Origin: an uncultured Rikenellaceae bacterium
Lineage (GTDB): Bacteria > Bacteroidota > Bacteroidia > Bacteroidales > Rikenellaceae
Assembly (NCBI GenBank): GCA_949284665.1
Contig: CASDWR010000061.1
Location: 1-9,817, forward strand
Direction: 5' to 3'
DNA: 9,817 nt
This document shows positions 1-6,289 of this stretch, piece after piece (position 1 is the stretch's first letter; every line of letters begins with the position of its first letter). The notes beneath the pieces were generated by a model. The model was not told the origin of the DNA. It searched no databases and worked only from the letters and a program-made list of their open reading frames with translations. The translations under genes were made by a program, and so were the position numbers.

Positions 1-960
1 AACGTTCACTTCTCCCACCGCAGCCGCGGTATAATTTCCGCCATAAACACGCGTCACATCACCCAACGCCCGCGATGAACTGAGATTCGAAACCGTATTG
101 CCACCTCCCGATAACGATAAAATATAATCTGCTACAGCCACCAACGTATACTCCTCACCGAACAGCTTGCCTGTCTCTTCGACCAAAGCCAAACGATCTA
201 CGTCCGGATCCACTGCCACCCCAAGATCGGCGCCTTCGCGTACTACGGTTTCCTGCAAACAATCCAAATTCCCGGGAATCGGCTCCGGATTGTGTGCGAA
301 ATCTCCGGTAGGTTCACAATTCAACCGAACCACCTGTACTCCCATCCGTTCCAAAAGAGACGGAATCACCAAACCACCCACTGAGTTGACCGCATCGACA
401 ACCACCTTGTATCCCCTCGCACGAACAGCCTCTGCATCCACTGCCGGCAAAGCCAATACACTGTCGATGTGTTTTTCGTTAAACGATTCCCTGACGATCA
501 CCCGGCCGATGGCATCAATCCCCGGATATGGGTAATCCGAATCGGTTGCCAATTCCAGCACACGCCGCCCTTCGGCACTGTCGAGAAATTCTCCGCTCCG
601 ATTGAGCAGTTTCAACGCATTCCATTGCCGGGGATTATGACTGGCCGTGAGGATTATGCCTCCGTCTGCTTCGTAAGCAGTGACCGCCAATTCCACTCCC
701 GGAGTCGTACACAACCCCACATTCACCACATCGACACCGCAGCCGAGCAAAGTCCCTTCAACCAGATCGTTCACCATTTCTCCCGAAAGACGGGCATCGC
801 GTCCTACCACCACCTTCAGTCGGTGTCCGGCCCCGTTCCGTTCTGCCAACCATCGGGCATAGGCCGTCGTGAATTTCACGGCATCCATCGGAGTCAGATT
901 CTCTCCGGGTGCGCCGCCTATCGTACCACGAATACCGGAAATCGATTTGATTAATGTCAT
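1..960 (-). CDS. glmM: Phosphoglucosamine mutase GlmM, C-terminus cut by window edge
   Basis: Converts glucosamine-6-phosphate to glucosamine-1-phosphate in the cytoplasm, on the way to UDP-GlcNAc for peptidoglycan and lipid A. I translated the minus strand from the ATG at 960-958: 320 codons without a stop run to position 1, so about 140 residues of a usual ~460-residue protein are missing. The N-terminus (MTLIKSISGIRGTIGG) is typical of the alpha-D-phosphohexomutase family. The active-site phosphoserine loop TASHNP lies at residues 105-110 (Ser107), and the metal-binding loop DPDVDR at 251-256. The sugar-binding and phosphate-binding domains lie mostly outside the window. Bacteroidota proteins with this N-terminus are annotated GlmM, but the family also holds phosphomannomutases and phosphoglucomutases, so the exact sugar is inferred. 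It is divergent from the uridine phosphorylase gene, with 88 nt between the starts. No Shine-Dalgarno sequence is visible. Confidence 0.9.
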   Translation of the reverse strand, partial: MTLIKSISGIRGTIGGAPGENLTPMDAVKFTTAYARWLAERNGAGHRLKVVVGRDARLSGEMVNDLVEGTLLGCGVDVVNVGLCTTPGVELAVTAYEADGGIILTASHNPRQWNALKLLNRSGEFLDSAEGRRVLELATDSDYPYPGIDAIGRVIVRESFNEKHIDSVLALPAVDAEAVRARGYKVVVDAVNSVGGLVIPSLLERMGVQVVRLNCEPTGDFAHNPEPIPGNLDCLQETVVREGADLGVAVDPDVDRLALVEETGKLFGEEYTLVAVADYILSLSGGGNTVSNLSSSRALGDVTRVYGGNYTAAAVGEVNV

Positions 961-1048
961 GTTTCTACTCTTTTTTCGATTATATTTTTGAAAGTTCGCA
1001 CAAAATAACTAATTTTAGACAATTCAAAAAACCTAAATCTCAAATTTT
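961..1048. promoter_or_regulatory. Divergent promoter region between glmM and the phosphorylase gene
   Basis: This AT-rich 88-nt gap separates two divergent starts, so it should hold both promoters. On the plus strand TATTTTTG (983-990) matches the Bacteroidota -7 consensus TAnnTTTG, about 58 nt before the phosphorylase ATG, but no clear TTTG lies at the expected -33 distance. On the minus strand TTATTTTG (1008-1001) is a one-mismatch -7 box for glmM, with TTTG at 1028-1025; the 16-nt spacer is short. Both assignments are tentative. Confidence 0.35.
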
Positions 1049-1930
1049 ATGCGAAAGATCGAATCTTCAGAGCTCATCATCAATGCCGACGGATCGATAT
1101 TCCACCTCCATCTGCGTCCCGAACAGTTGGCCGATACCGTCATTCTCGTGGGCGATCCCGGTCGGGTCGAAACGGTTGCATCGTATTTTGAAAGCAAGGA
1201 ATGTACGGTAGAAAACCGTGAATTCAAAACCATAACAGGTCGTTACAAAGGAAAACGTTTCTCGGTCATCTCAACGGGAATCGGAACCGACAATATCGAT
1301 ATCGTCGTTACCGAACTCGACGCACTCGTCAACGTGGATTTCGATACCCGCACCGAAAAGACCGACAAAAAACAATTGACGCTCTTGCGCCTCGGCACCT
1401 CCGGAGCCATACAACCCGACATCCCGTTGGGAACATTCGTCTTTTCGCGTACGTCGGTCGGCTTCGACGGCCTGCTCAACTACTACAAGGGACGAAACGA
1501 AGTCTGCGACCTCCCCATTGAAAAGGCATTTATGGAACATACCGGATGGAACGGACTCTTGCCGAAACCCTATTTCATCGATGCGGACACTTCGCTGCTC
1601 GCATTGTTCAAGGATTCGACCATGGAAGGCATCACCATCTCCGCTCCCGGCTTCTACGCCCCGCAAGGACGTTGGGTACGTCTCTCTCCGGCCGACCCAA
1701 AACTCAACGACAAGATCGAATCGTTCCGTTACGAGGGCCGTCGCATCACAAATTTCGAAATGGAGGGTTCGGCCCTGGCCGGTCTTTCGGCCCTGATGGG
1801 ACACCGTGCCGCCACAATCTGTACGATTATCGCTCAACGAATTGCAAAAAATGCCGATACGGATTATAAACCGTTCGTCAAGCGCATGATCGTCATGGCC
1901 CTCGACAAGCTCTGTTCCGAAAACAAATAA
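1049..1930 (+). CDS. udp: Uridine phosphorylase-type nucleoside phosphorylase (PNP/UDP family)
   Basis: Predicted cytoplasmic enzyme of pyrimidine salvage that splits uridine with phosphate into uracil and ribose-1-phosphate. The 293-residue protein has the family motifs in order: the phosphate-binding GDPGR (35-39), STGIGTDN (75-82), RLGTSG (114-119, with an Arg and a Thr that contact phosphate in the family) and the ribose-binding NFEMEG (235-240). FYAPQGR at 202-208 supplies a Gln-x-Arg pair (Q206, R208) at the place where E. coli Udp uses Q166 and R168 to hold uracil. That favours uridine over purine nucleosides. At 293 residues it is longer than E. coli Udp (about 253), partly through extra sequence near 92-112 and at the C-terminus. 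It starts at an ATG without a Shine-Dalgarno sequence, is apparently monocistronic, and converges on the cysteate synthase gene. The family is certain; the substrate is likely but unproven. Confidence 0.85.
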   Translation: MRKIESSELIINADGSIFHLHLRPEQLADTVILVGDPGRVETVASYFESKECTVENREFKTITGRYKGKRFSVISTGIGTDNIDIVVTELDALVNVDFDTRTEKTDKKQLTLLRLGTSGAIQPDIPLGTFVFSRTSVGFDGLLNYYKGRNEVCDLPIEKAFMEHTGWNGLLPKPYFIDADTSLLALFKDSTMEGITISAPGFYAPQGRWVRLSPADPKLNDKIESFRYEGRRITNFEMEGSALAGLSALMGHRAATICTIIAQRIAKNADTDYKPFVKRMIVMALDKLCSENK

Positions 1931-2036
1931 CAAAGCCTGCGAACGGAACGTCGCGCGAAGGAGCCCGAAGGAAAGACCTGGCTGCAAATCTCCTCCCGCA
2001 ATCGACTACGCTCCGCATTACAACGATCGAAAAGCG

Positions 2037-2060
2037 GGGGCGGTGTTGAAACACCGCCCC
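2037..2060. terminator. GC-rich hairpin between convergent genes, probable bidirectional terminator
   Basis: A perfect 10-bp stem, GGGGCGGTGT (2037-2046) with ACACCGCCCC (2051-2060), closes a TGAA loop. It lies between the stop codons of the two convergent genes (1930 and 2111). The flanking T-tracts are weak: four Ts on the minus strand (2033-2030), and scattered Ts on the plus strand. It is closer to the cysteate synthase stop than to the phosphorylase stop. Its arm core is the same as in the hairpin at 6214-6241. Confidence 0.6.
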
Positions 2061-2110
2061 TGTTCTATCCTGTCCGGACCTGCAGAATCCGTCCGCGTCG
2101 AACCCGCCTT

Positions 2111-3400
2111 TTAAAAAAGCGCTTCACAACGCGCCACCACATCCTCCGGCGAGGCATCGAGCGGAAAGACCGCAGCCGGTTTCAAATACCACAACTCCTT
2201 ATCCTGCTGGAAGAGTCGTTCGCCTCCACCCGTTATGTTTAGCATTACAATCTTTTCCTTGTCCACCATACCGGCACGAACAGCCTGGATCAACGAGTCG
2301 GTTGCAACTGCCGCAGCCGAGTAGATGTCGATCCCCTCCAACTCCCGGAACAAACGGGCCGTCTTGCGCAGGGCCGCATTGGTCACCACGAAAAACGCAC
2401 CGTCCGTATCCTTGAGAGCATCGTAAAGGCCGCCGATAATTCCATACGGAGGTCTCCGGTTGGAAAGTACCTTGGCGTCGATGATTTCAGCATTGCGTCT
2501 CGCCTTGTTGTCGTCTTCTTCAAGCATGTGACGCGAATCAGCACGCCAGGCATCGTACATCGGAACAAACGGAGCATTCTGGGAAACCATGAGTTTCATC
2601 TTGTGTGACCCGAAACGACCGTCTTCAATAAGACGCTGGTTCATCTCCCAAGCGGCTATCGCCCCTGTACCGCTGCCAACAGCCTGAAAATAGTAATCCG
2701 GAATGCGTCCGATCAAAGTCGTGGCCGAAAGGACTGTCGTCCCCATACCATCACGACGCGCAATATTCTTGGCTCCTCCTTCCGCAATGAAACGTTTCGA
2801 TTTCAACGCCATGTTACTCAAATGGATGGCATCGAAATAGTCTCCGCCTTTCGCAGCAGCGATCAGTTTCACACAATCGTCCAACGGCTTCTCGAACCAC
2901 AGCGCATCCAGATTCTCTTCCGGGACGCTCAACAGCAACGGAATCCCGTTATCCGAACAAACCTTGGCAAAAGCACGTGCCGTATTGCCGGCCGAAGCCA
3001 CCACCAGTACCTTCCCGCATGAAGGGTCAAAACGGCCGCACACCGAATAAGCCTCTGTCTCCTTAAACGAACAGGTCGTCATGTTCGCGCCAATGGCCGG
3101 CCAATACCCGTTAAACGTAATATACAGGTTTTCAAGCCCCAATTCACCGGCAAGCCCCTTGCTTTTGTAGGTAACGGGAGCACAGGAGCCTTGCAACATA
3201 CGCTTCACCGGAAGCCAATCGCAGAACTTATAGATGCCATAACTGTCATCGCGGACCTGCAGTTGTTTAACTTCATACTCCGCCCGAACGAGCGAAGGGG
3301 TTTTGCATTGATGGTCTTCGAGAGTCCATCCCTCATCTTCGAAACGACGACCGGTAGCCACACAACGTACCTTGTATTCGGTAGGCTTGAAATCTTTCAT
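2111..3400 (-). CDS. Cysteate synthase-like PLP enzyme (threonine synthase fold)
   Basis: Likely makes L-cysteate from O-phospho-L-serine and sulfite, releasing phosphate; it belongs to the fold-type II PLP enzymes derived from threonine synthase. From the ATG at 3400 the protein has 429 residues. TCSFKE carries the PLP lysine (K113), SAGNT (136-140) is the cofactor/substrate loop, GSGTG (242-246) the PLP-phosphate loop, and TGGG (390-393) lies near the C-terminus. The N-terminal stretch resembles the threonine-synthase zinc-ribbon region but has lost most cysteines. The run from FCDWLPV through the SFKE motif resembles, from memory, methanogen cysteate synthase more than canonical ThrC. A TTG seven codons upstream (3421) also opens the frame, but it lies at the predicted transcription start, so I chose the ATG. 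In Bacteroidota cysteate is a precursor of sulfonolipids (capnine, sulfobacins). Diverged threonine synthase is the main alternative. Confidence 0.75.
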   Translation of the reverse strand: MKDFKPTEYKVRCVATGRRFEDEGWTLEDHQCKTPSLVRAEYEVKQLQVRDDSYGIYKFCDWLPVKRMLQGSCAPVTYKSKGLAGELGLENLYITFNGYWPAIGANMTTCSFKETEAYSVCGRFDPSCGKVLVVASAGNTARAFAKVCSDNGIPLLLSVPEENLDALWFEKPLDDCVKLIAAAKGGDYFDAIHLSNMALKSKRFIAEGGAKNIARRDGMGTTVLSATTLIGRIPDYYFQAVGSGTGAIAAWEMNQRLIEDGRFGSHKMKLMVSQNAPFVPMYDAWRADSRHMLEEDDNKARRNAEIIDAKVLSNRRPPYGIIGGLYDALKDTDGAFFVVTNAALRKTARLFRELEGIDIYSAAAVATDSLIQAVRAGMVDKEKIVMLNITGGGERLFQQDKELWYLKPAAVFPLDASPEDVVARCEALF

Positions 3401-3429
3401 TTTGCTCTTACATGTTTCCAATCAGCCCA

Positions 3430-3460
3430 CAAAAGTATGCCGTTTTGTCCGGATTTCAAT
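3430..3460 (-). promoter_or_regulatory. Promoter candidate for the cysteate synthase gene
   Basis: On the minus strand TACTTTTG (3437-3430) matches the Bacteroidota -7 consensus TAnnTTTG in full. ATTG (3460-3457) sits 19 nt upstream as a one-mismatch -33 box. Transcription should start near 3423, leaving a leader of about 23 nt before the ATG at 3400. This suggests the gene is transcribed separately from nspC. Confidence 0.6.
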
Positions 3461-3550
3461 ACGCATTTATACTGATTACCACCAGTTCCCATTACGAGAC
3501 AGGTTCGGATCGAAACCGTAAAACAAAAAAAGCAGGCAAAACGATTGGTC

Positions 3551-3568
3551 ATCCGACCCGGGTCGGAT
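3551..3568 (-). terminator. 18-bp perfect palindrome next to the nspC stop, possible terminator
   Basis: ATCCGACCCGGGTCGGAT begins one base after the nspC TGA on the minus strand and can fold into a 7-bp stem with a CCGG loop. No T-tract follows directly: GACCAATC comes first, then four Ts, and a longer T-rich run near 3535-3523. It may be a weak terminator, a transcript-end stabiliser or a dimeric protein-binding site. Confidence 0.35.
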
Positions 3569-3569
3569 A

Positions 3570-4700
3570 TCACCCCATGCGGTTCTTGAAATCTTCGTAA
3601 CCGAACCGGCGGAGGACATGCACTTTGCCGTCGCCTCCGATTGTGGCGATGGAGGGGTGCGATACTCCGTTGAACATGGTAGTTTTGACCATCGTATAGT
3701 GGATCATGTCCTCGAAAACGACTCTATCGCCCACCTGCGGAGATCGATCGAAAGCCCAGTCGCCGTAAAAATCGCCGGCCAAACAGCTGTTGCCGCCCAT
3801 ACGCCATCGCTCTTCTCCCTCCATGGGTTCATGTGCCCCGACAATAGCCGGCTTGTAAGGCATCTCCAGGCAATCGGGCATGTGACAGGCAAAAGAGACA
3901 TCGAGCATGGCCGTGTTCGTCCCGCCATTCCGTACGATATCTTCAATCGTAGAAACCAGGTATCCCGCACGCCACGTAAACGCACTGCCAGGCTCAAGAA
4001 TCACCCGCAATCCGGGATGACGTAACTGAAAATCACGCAACAGGCCTATCAACTCGTCGCAATCGTAATCGACATGCGTCATCAGATGGCCGCCACCCAT
4101 ATTGATCCAGCGTATTTGATCGAAAAAACGACCGAAACGCTCTTCGACCGCTGACAATGTCGCTCGCAGATCGGCCGGGCGCGATTCGCACAATGAATGG
4201 AAATGAAGTCCTTCGACTCCGGCCGGAAGTTCCTTCAGGTCTTCGGACAGCACACCGAGCCGACTGCCACGGGTACAGGGATCATACAATGCTGTCTCCA
4301 CGGTCGAATACTCGGGGTTAATGCGCAAACCGCATGAAATACCATTGAGAATGGCCCTTGCCCCGAAACGCTCAAACTGGGTAAGCGAATTGAAAGTAAT
4401 ATAATCGCTGTAACGGAGAATCTCATCGAAGTCCGCATCGGTGTAGACCGGTGCATACGTATGTGCCCGTTGTCCGAACTCTTCGAATACGAGTCGTGCT
4501 TCGGCAACGGAACTTGCTGTAGCCCCGTCGGAATGTCTTGCCAGTTCCGGAAAAATATGCCACATGGCACATGCCTTGAGAGCAACGATAATCTCCACGC
4601 CGGCTTCCCGCCGCACGTAATCAATCATTTCCAGATTATGGGCGAGCAACGTCTCGTCGAGCAAATAACACGGTGAAGGTATCTTTGAAAAATCGGTCAT
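3570..4700 (-). CDS. nspC: Carboxy(nor)spermidine decarboxylase
   Basis: PLP-dependent decarboxylase of the alanine-racemase-like (type III) fold that turns carboxyspermidine, or carboxynorspermidine, into spermidine or norspermidine in the cytoplasm. From the ATG at 4700 it has 376 residues, normal for NspC. The PLP lysine is in ALKAC (K42). HFHSLCE (166-172) and GGGH (202-205) line the barrel, EPGSA (236-240) contacts the PLP phosphate, and the C-terminal CLAGDFYGD (Cys306, Asp310) carries the catalytic Cys and substrate Asp expected from the partner subunit in this family. A GTG fifteen codons upstream (4745) extends the frame but lies upstream of the predicted transcription start. The dehydrogenase for the preceding step is at 6290-7483. 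Relatives such as LysA and ornithine decarboxylase are less likely, because NspC-type sequence runs along the whole length. Bacteroidota generally make spermidine this way, so carboxyspermidine is the inferred substrate. Confidence 0.92.
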   Translation of the reverse strand: MTDFSKIPSPCYLLDETLLAHNLEMIDYVRREAGVEIIVALKACAMWHIFPELARHSDGATASSVAEARLVFEEFGQRAHTYAPVYTDADFDEILRYSDYITFNSLTQFERFGARAILNGISCGLRINPEYSTVETALYDPCTRGSRLGVLSEDLKELPAGVEGLHFHSLCESRPADLRATLSAVEERFGRFFDQIRWINMGGGHLMTHVDYDCDELIGLLRDFQLRHPGLRVILEPGSAFTWRAGYLVSTIEDIVRNGGTNTAMLDVSFACHMPDCLEMPYKPAIVGAHEPMEGEERWRMGGNSCLAGDFYGDWAFDRSPQVGDRVVFEDMIHYTMVKTTMFNGVSHPSIATIGGDGKVHVLRRFGYEDFKNRMG

Positions 4701-4733
4701 CGGTTCGGTCGGTTTACAAACGATTTCTGGGTG

Positions 4734-4765
4734 CGAAGATAACACAAACCGTGCATTCCATCAAA
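4734..4765 (-). promoter_or_regulatory. Promoter candidate for nspC
   Basis: On the minus strand a perfect TTTG (4765-4762) is followed after 20 nt by TATCTTCG (4741-4734), a one-mismatch TAnnTTTG. Transcription would start near 4727, about 27 nt before the nspC ATG. The pair lies in the 70-nt gap after the membrane-protein gene, so nspC can be expressed on its own even if there is read-through from upstream. Confidence 0.5.
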
Positions 4766-4770
4766 TCCGG

Positions 4771-5415
4771 TCAATAGAACAGCTGAATCACGACCCGACT
4801 CAACAGGTCCCCTCCGACAACCGATATTACCCATACTGTCCACAGTTTCCACCCTTTCAGATTACACCCCACGCGTACGACACGAAACATCCAGACCAAC
4901 ACGAGTGCAACAAACAAAAGCGACGGAAGCACAAACCAAATGCTCCCCATCAACGTTTCAGGATGTATCATCGCGAGTTCCATCAACTCTTCTTGCGAAA
5001 GAGTCATCGGCAGGCGAACCGGCGCTGGAAAATAGAAAAGATTCATCACTGCGAAAGGTATCTGAGCAAAGGCTGTCATACCCAATACATCGATCGTACG
5101 TACGCGAGATGCAGAAAGCAACTTACCGCCCGCAAGTATCAGGAATGCCGGCAAAAGCCACACTGTCAGATGTTCCGCCACGAATACCCACAAAGCATCG
5201 ACCGGTGCAGGTCCATAGTGCAAAAGACCATGATAGTGAAACGGCAGAATAACCGACTGCCACGTGGCAACGGCCATACCGACCAGACCCCATATCAACG
5301 CCCGCATACCGGCAATGCGTTCAAAAGGATTTTTTAAAAAATTACCGGTGGTTTGGAAAATACCCATATTCTTAAACAATTTGAAAATATGAAATCTTTT
5401 TCTTACAAAAGGCAT
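4771..5415 (-). CDS. Five-helix inner-membrane protein paired with DUF2089 protein (Yip1-like)
   Basis: Function unknown. From the ATG at 5415 the protein has 214 residues: a basic N-terminal stretch of about 35 residues (many Lys, Arg and Phe), then five hydrophobic segments near 38-58, 75-96, 106-128, 157-179 and 191-212. No signal peptide or catalytic motif is visible. The pattern RTIDVLGMTAFAQIPF after the second helix resembles Yip1-like proteins found beside DUF2089 genes in Bacteroidota; that is from memory, not a search. The start is supported by CAGGAG placed 6 nt before the ATG. A GTG 26 codons upstream (5493) would give a 240-residue form, and an ATG at 5367 a 198-residue form. It follows the DUF2089 gene by 98 nt with no clear terminator between, so the two are probably co-transcribed. 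A role as membrane sensor or partner of that regulator is inference. Confidence 0.75.
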   Translation of the reverse strand: MPFVRKRFHIFKLFKNMGIFQTTGNFLKNPFERIAGMRALIWGLVGMAVATWQSVILPFHYHGLLHYGPAPVDALWVFVAEHLTVWLLPAFLILAGGKLLSASRVRTIDVLGMTAFAQIPFAVMNLFYFPAPVRLPMTLSQEELMELAMIHPETLMGSIWFVLPSLLFVALVLVWMFRVVRVGCNLKGWKLWTVWVISVVGGDLLSRVVIQLFY

Positions 5416-5513
5416 CACAATCTCCTGTCTTTTCCCGGCAAACCCTGCCGAAAAGATACTATCCGGTAGTGGAACTGCACACAATAGCGCCACAGAACAA
5501 TTGAAACAACCGA

Positions 5514-5807
5514 TTACTCTTCCCTTTCGACATCAATGGCTCCATCGATCTTTGCAATCAAATCGTCCAGCAGATTACGCACAGTCGGATAACTGACTCC
5601 CCGACTGCGAGCCATCTCCTTGAGACTGCCGCTCGACCGTACAAAATCGATCACAAATACCTGTTCTTCCGGTTCCAGCCGTGCAAGAGGTGGCAACTCA
5701 AAAACACCGCACACCTTCGTCCCACATTCAGCACAAAAAAGTTCTCCCACCTTCAACCGCTCACCACACCCTGGACACCCAAGAGGCAATCTTTTTTTTC
5801 GACTCAT
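5514..5807 (-). CDS. DUF2089 protein: zinc ribbon plus helix-turn-helix
   Basis: Small (97-residue) putative transcriptional regulator of unknown target. The N-terminal half has two CxxC pairs (C11/C14 and C25/C28) that should bind one zinc ion; an extra cysteine follows at 33. The linker FELPPLARLEPEEQVFVIDF (36-55) leads to a C-terminal helix-turn-helix (about 58-88) resembling sigma-factor region 4 or other DNA-binding helices, with the sequence SLKEMARSRGVSYPTVRNLL. Length and layout match DUF2089. The start is fixed by an unusually strong AAAAGGAGGA just before the ATG; a TTG eight codons upstream lies inside the -7 box and is rejected. The last residues are acidic. It leads an apparent unit with the membrane protein downstream. 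DNA binding is predicted only from the fold. Confidence 0.85.
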   Translation of the reverse strand: MSRKKRLPLGCPGCGERLKVGELFCAECGTKVCGVFELPPLARLEPEEQVFVIDFVRSSGSLKEMARSRGVSYPTVRNLLDDLIAKIDGAIDVEREE

Positions 5808-5810
5808 AAC

Positions 5811-5820
5811 TCCTCCTTTT
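5811..5820 (-). promoter_or_regulatory. Strong Shine-Dalgarno site of the DUF2089 gene
   Basis: AAAAGGAGGA on the minus strand is a near-ideal match to the anti-Shine-Dalgarno sequence, with GGAGG ending 4 nt before the ATG at 5807. Most other starts in this window show nothing comparable, so it decides the start and suggests efficient translation or a different ancestry for this gene. Confidence 0.7.
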
Positions 5821-5828
5821 TCACGCAA

Positions 5829-5860
5829 CAAAATTAAACATATATTTTAAATATATCAAT
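5829..5860 (-). promoter_or_regulatory. Promoter candidate for the DUF2089/membrane-protein unit
   Basis: On the minus strand TAATTTTG (5836-5829) is a full TAnnTTTG match, with ATTG (5860-5857) 20 nt upstream as a one-mismatch -33 box. It lies in a very AT-rich block (about 5826-5935). Transcription would start near 5822, giving a leader of only about 15 nt that contains the Shine-Dalgarno site. Confidence 0.6.
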
Positions 5861-6205
5861 ATAATATTAAATTTTATTAAACAAAATACCCTATTATTCA
5901 TGATTTCAATGAAGAATATTTTACTTGATTCTCCCTGACAATTCATGTCCTGCAACCCGGGCAAATTGCACCTCTCTCTCATCGACCATCCCGAAATGGC
6001 CTTGCTTCGAACCTCACAGAATCGCATCTCGGACACCCGACATTCCTGTCCCTTTCCACATCGGAACCAACGGATTACTCAATCTCCATGGAACGTCTAT
6101 TGCCCCAAGACTTCAACTCACACAAACACGATCCACACTTTTTACCAACCCTTATCTCCCAGTCCAAGGCCACAATATCCCGAACCACACAAACAATGCA
6201 CCGAC
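5861..6205. other. Gene-free stretch between DUF2089 and the dehydrogenase
   Basis: No convincing gene is present. The first ~75 bases (to 5935) are strongly AT-rich; the rest has ordinary composition. Short open frames on both strands (for example 5925-6464 plus and 5821-6036 minus) lack recognisable domains. The plus-strand one is rich in Ser, Pro, Thr and Asn and runs into the dehydrogenase gene antisense. The stretch may contain upstream regulatory sites for DUF2089, or a decayed gene, but I see no specific evidence for either. Confidence 0.5.
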
Positions 6206-6206
6206 C

Positions 6207-6241
6207 AAAAAACCGGGGCGGTACGTCTCCGCACCGCCCCG
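6207..6241 (-). terminator. Intrinsic terminator of the carboxyspermidine dehydrogenase gene
   Basis: On the minus strand, 48 nt after the stop codon, CGGGGCGGT (6241-6233) pairs with ACCGCCCCG (6222-6214) around a 10-nt loop. One base later follows a run of six Ts (6212-6207). This is a standard intrinsic terminator. Confidence 0.85.
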
Positions 6242-6289
6242 ATCAATATTGTTTAATCTCTGTCAACCACAACAGAGAATCGCCTTCAA

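Noticed and set aside
1271..1987. Minus-strand open frame (238 codons) opposite the phosphorylase gene
   Set aside because: It overlaps a gene with clear family motifs and has no protein-like domain of its own.
2111..3400. Annotation as ordinary threonine synthase
   Set aside because: The PLP fold is shared, but the degenerate zinc-ribbon region and the sequence around the PLP lysine fit cysteate synthase better. Kept as the main alternative.
3401..3421. Upstream TTG start for cysteate synthase
   Set aside because: It lies at the predicted transcription start; the ATG at 3400 fits the promoter candidate better.
4701..4745. Upstream GTG start for nspC
   Set aside because: It is upstream of the predicted transcription start and overlaps the promoter region; starting at the ATG at 4700 gives the usual NspC length.
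5416..5493. Upstream GTG start for the membrane protein
   Set aside because: The internal ATG at 5415 has a properly spaced CAGGAG, while the GTG has none and adds a stretch unlike a signal peptide.
5995..6030. GGTTCGAAGC on the minus strand, resembling a tRNA T-loop
   Set aside because: No matching T stem, anticodon arm or acceptor stem can be drawn around it.
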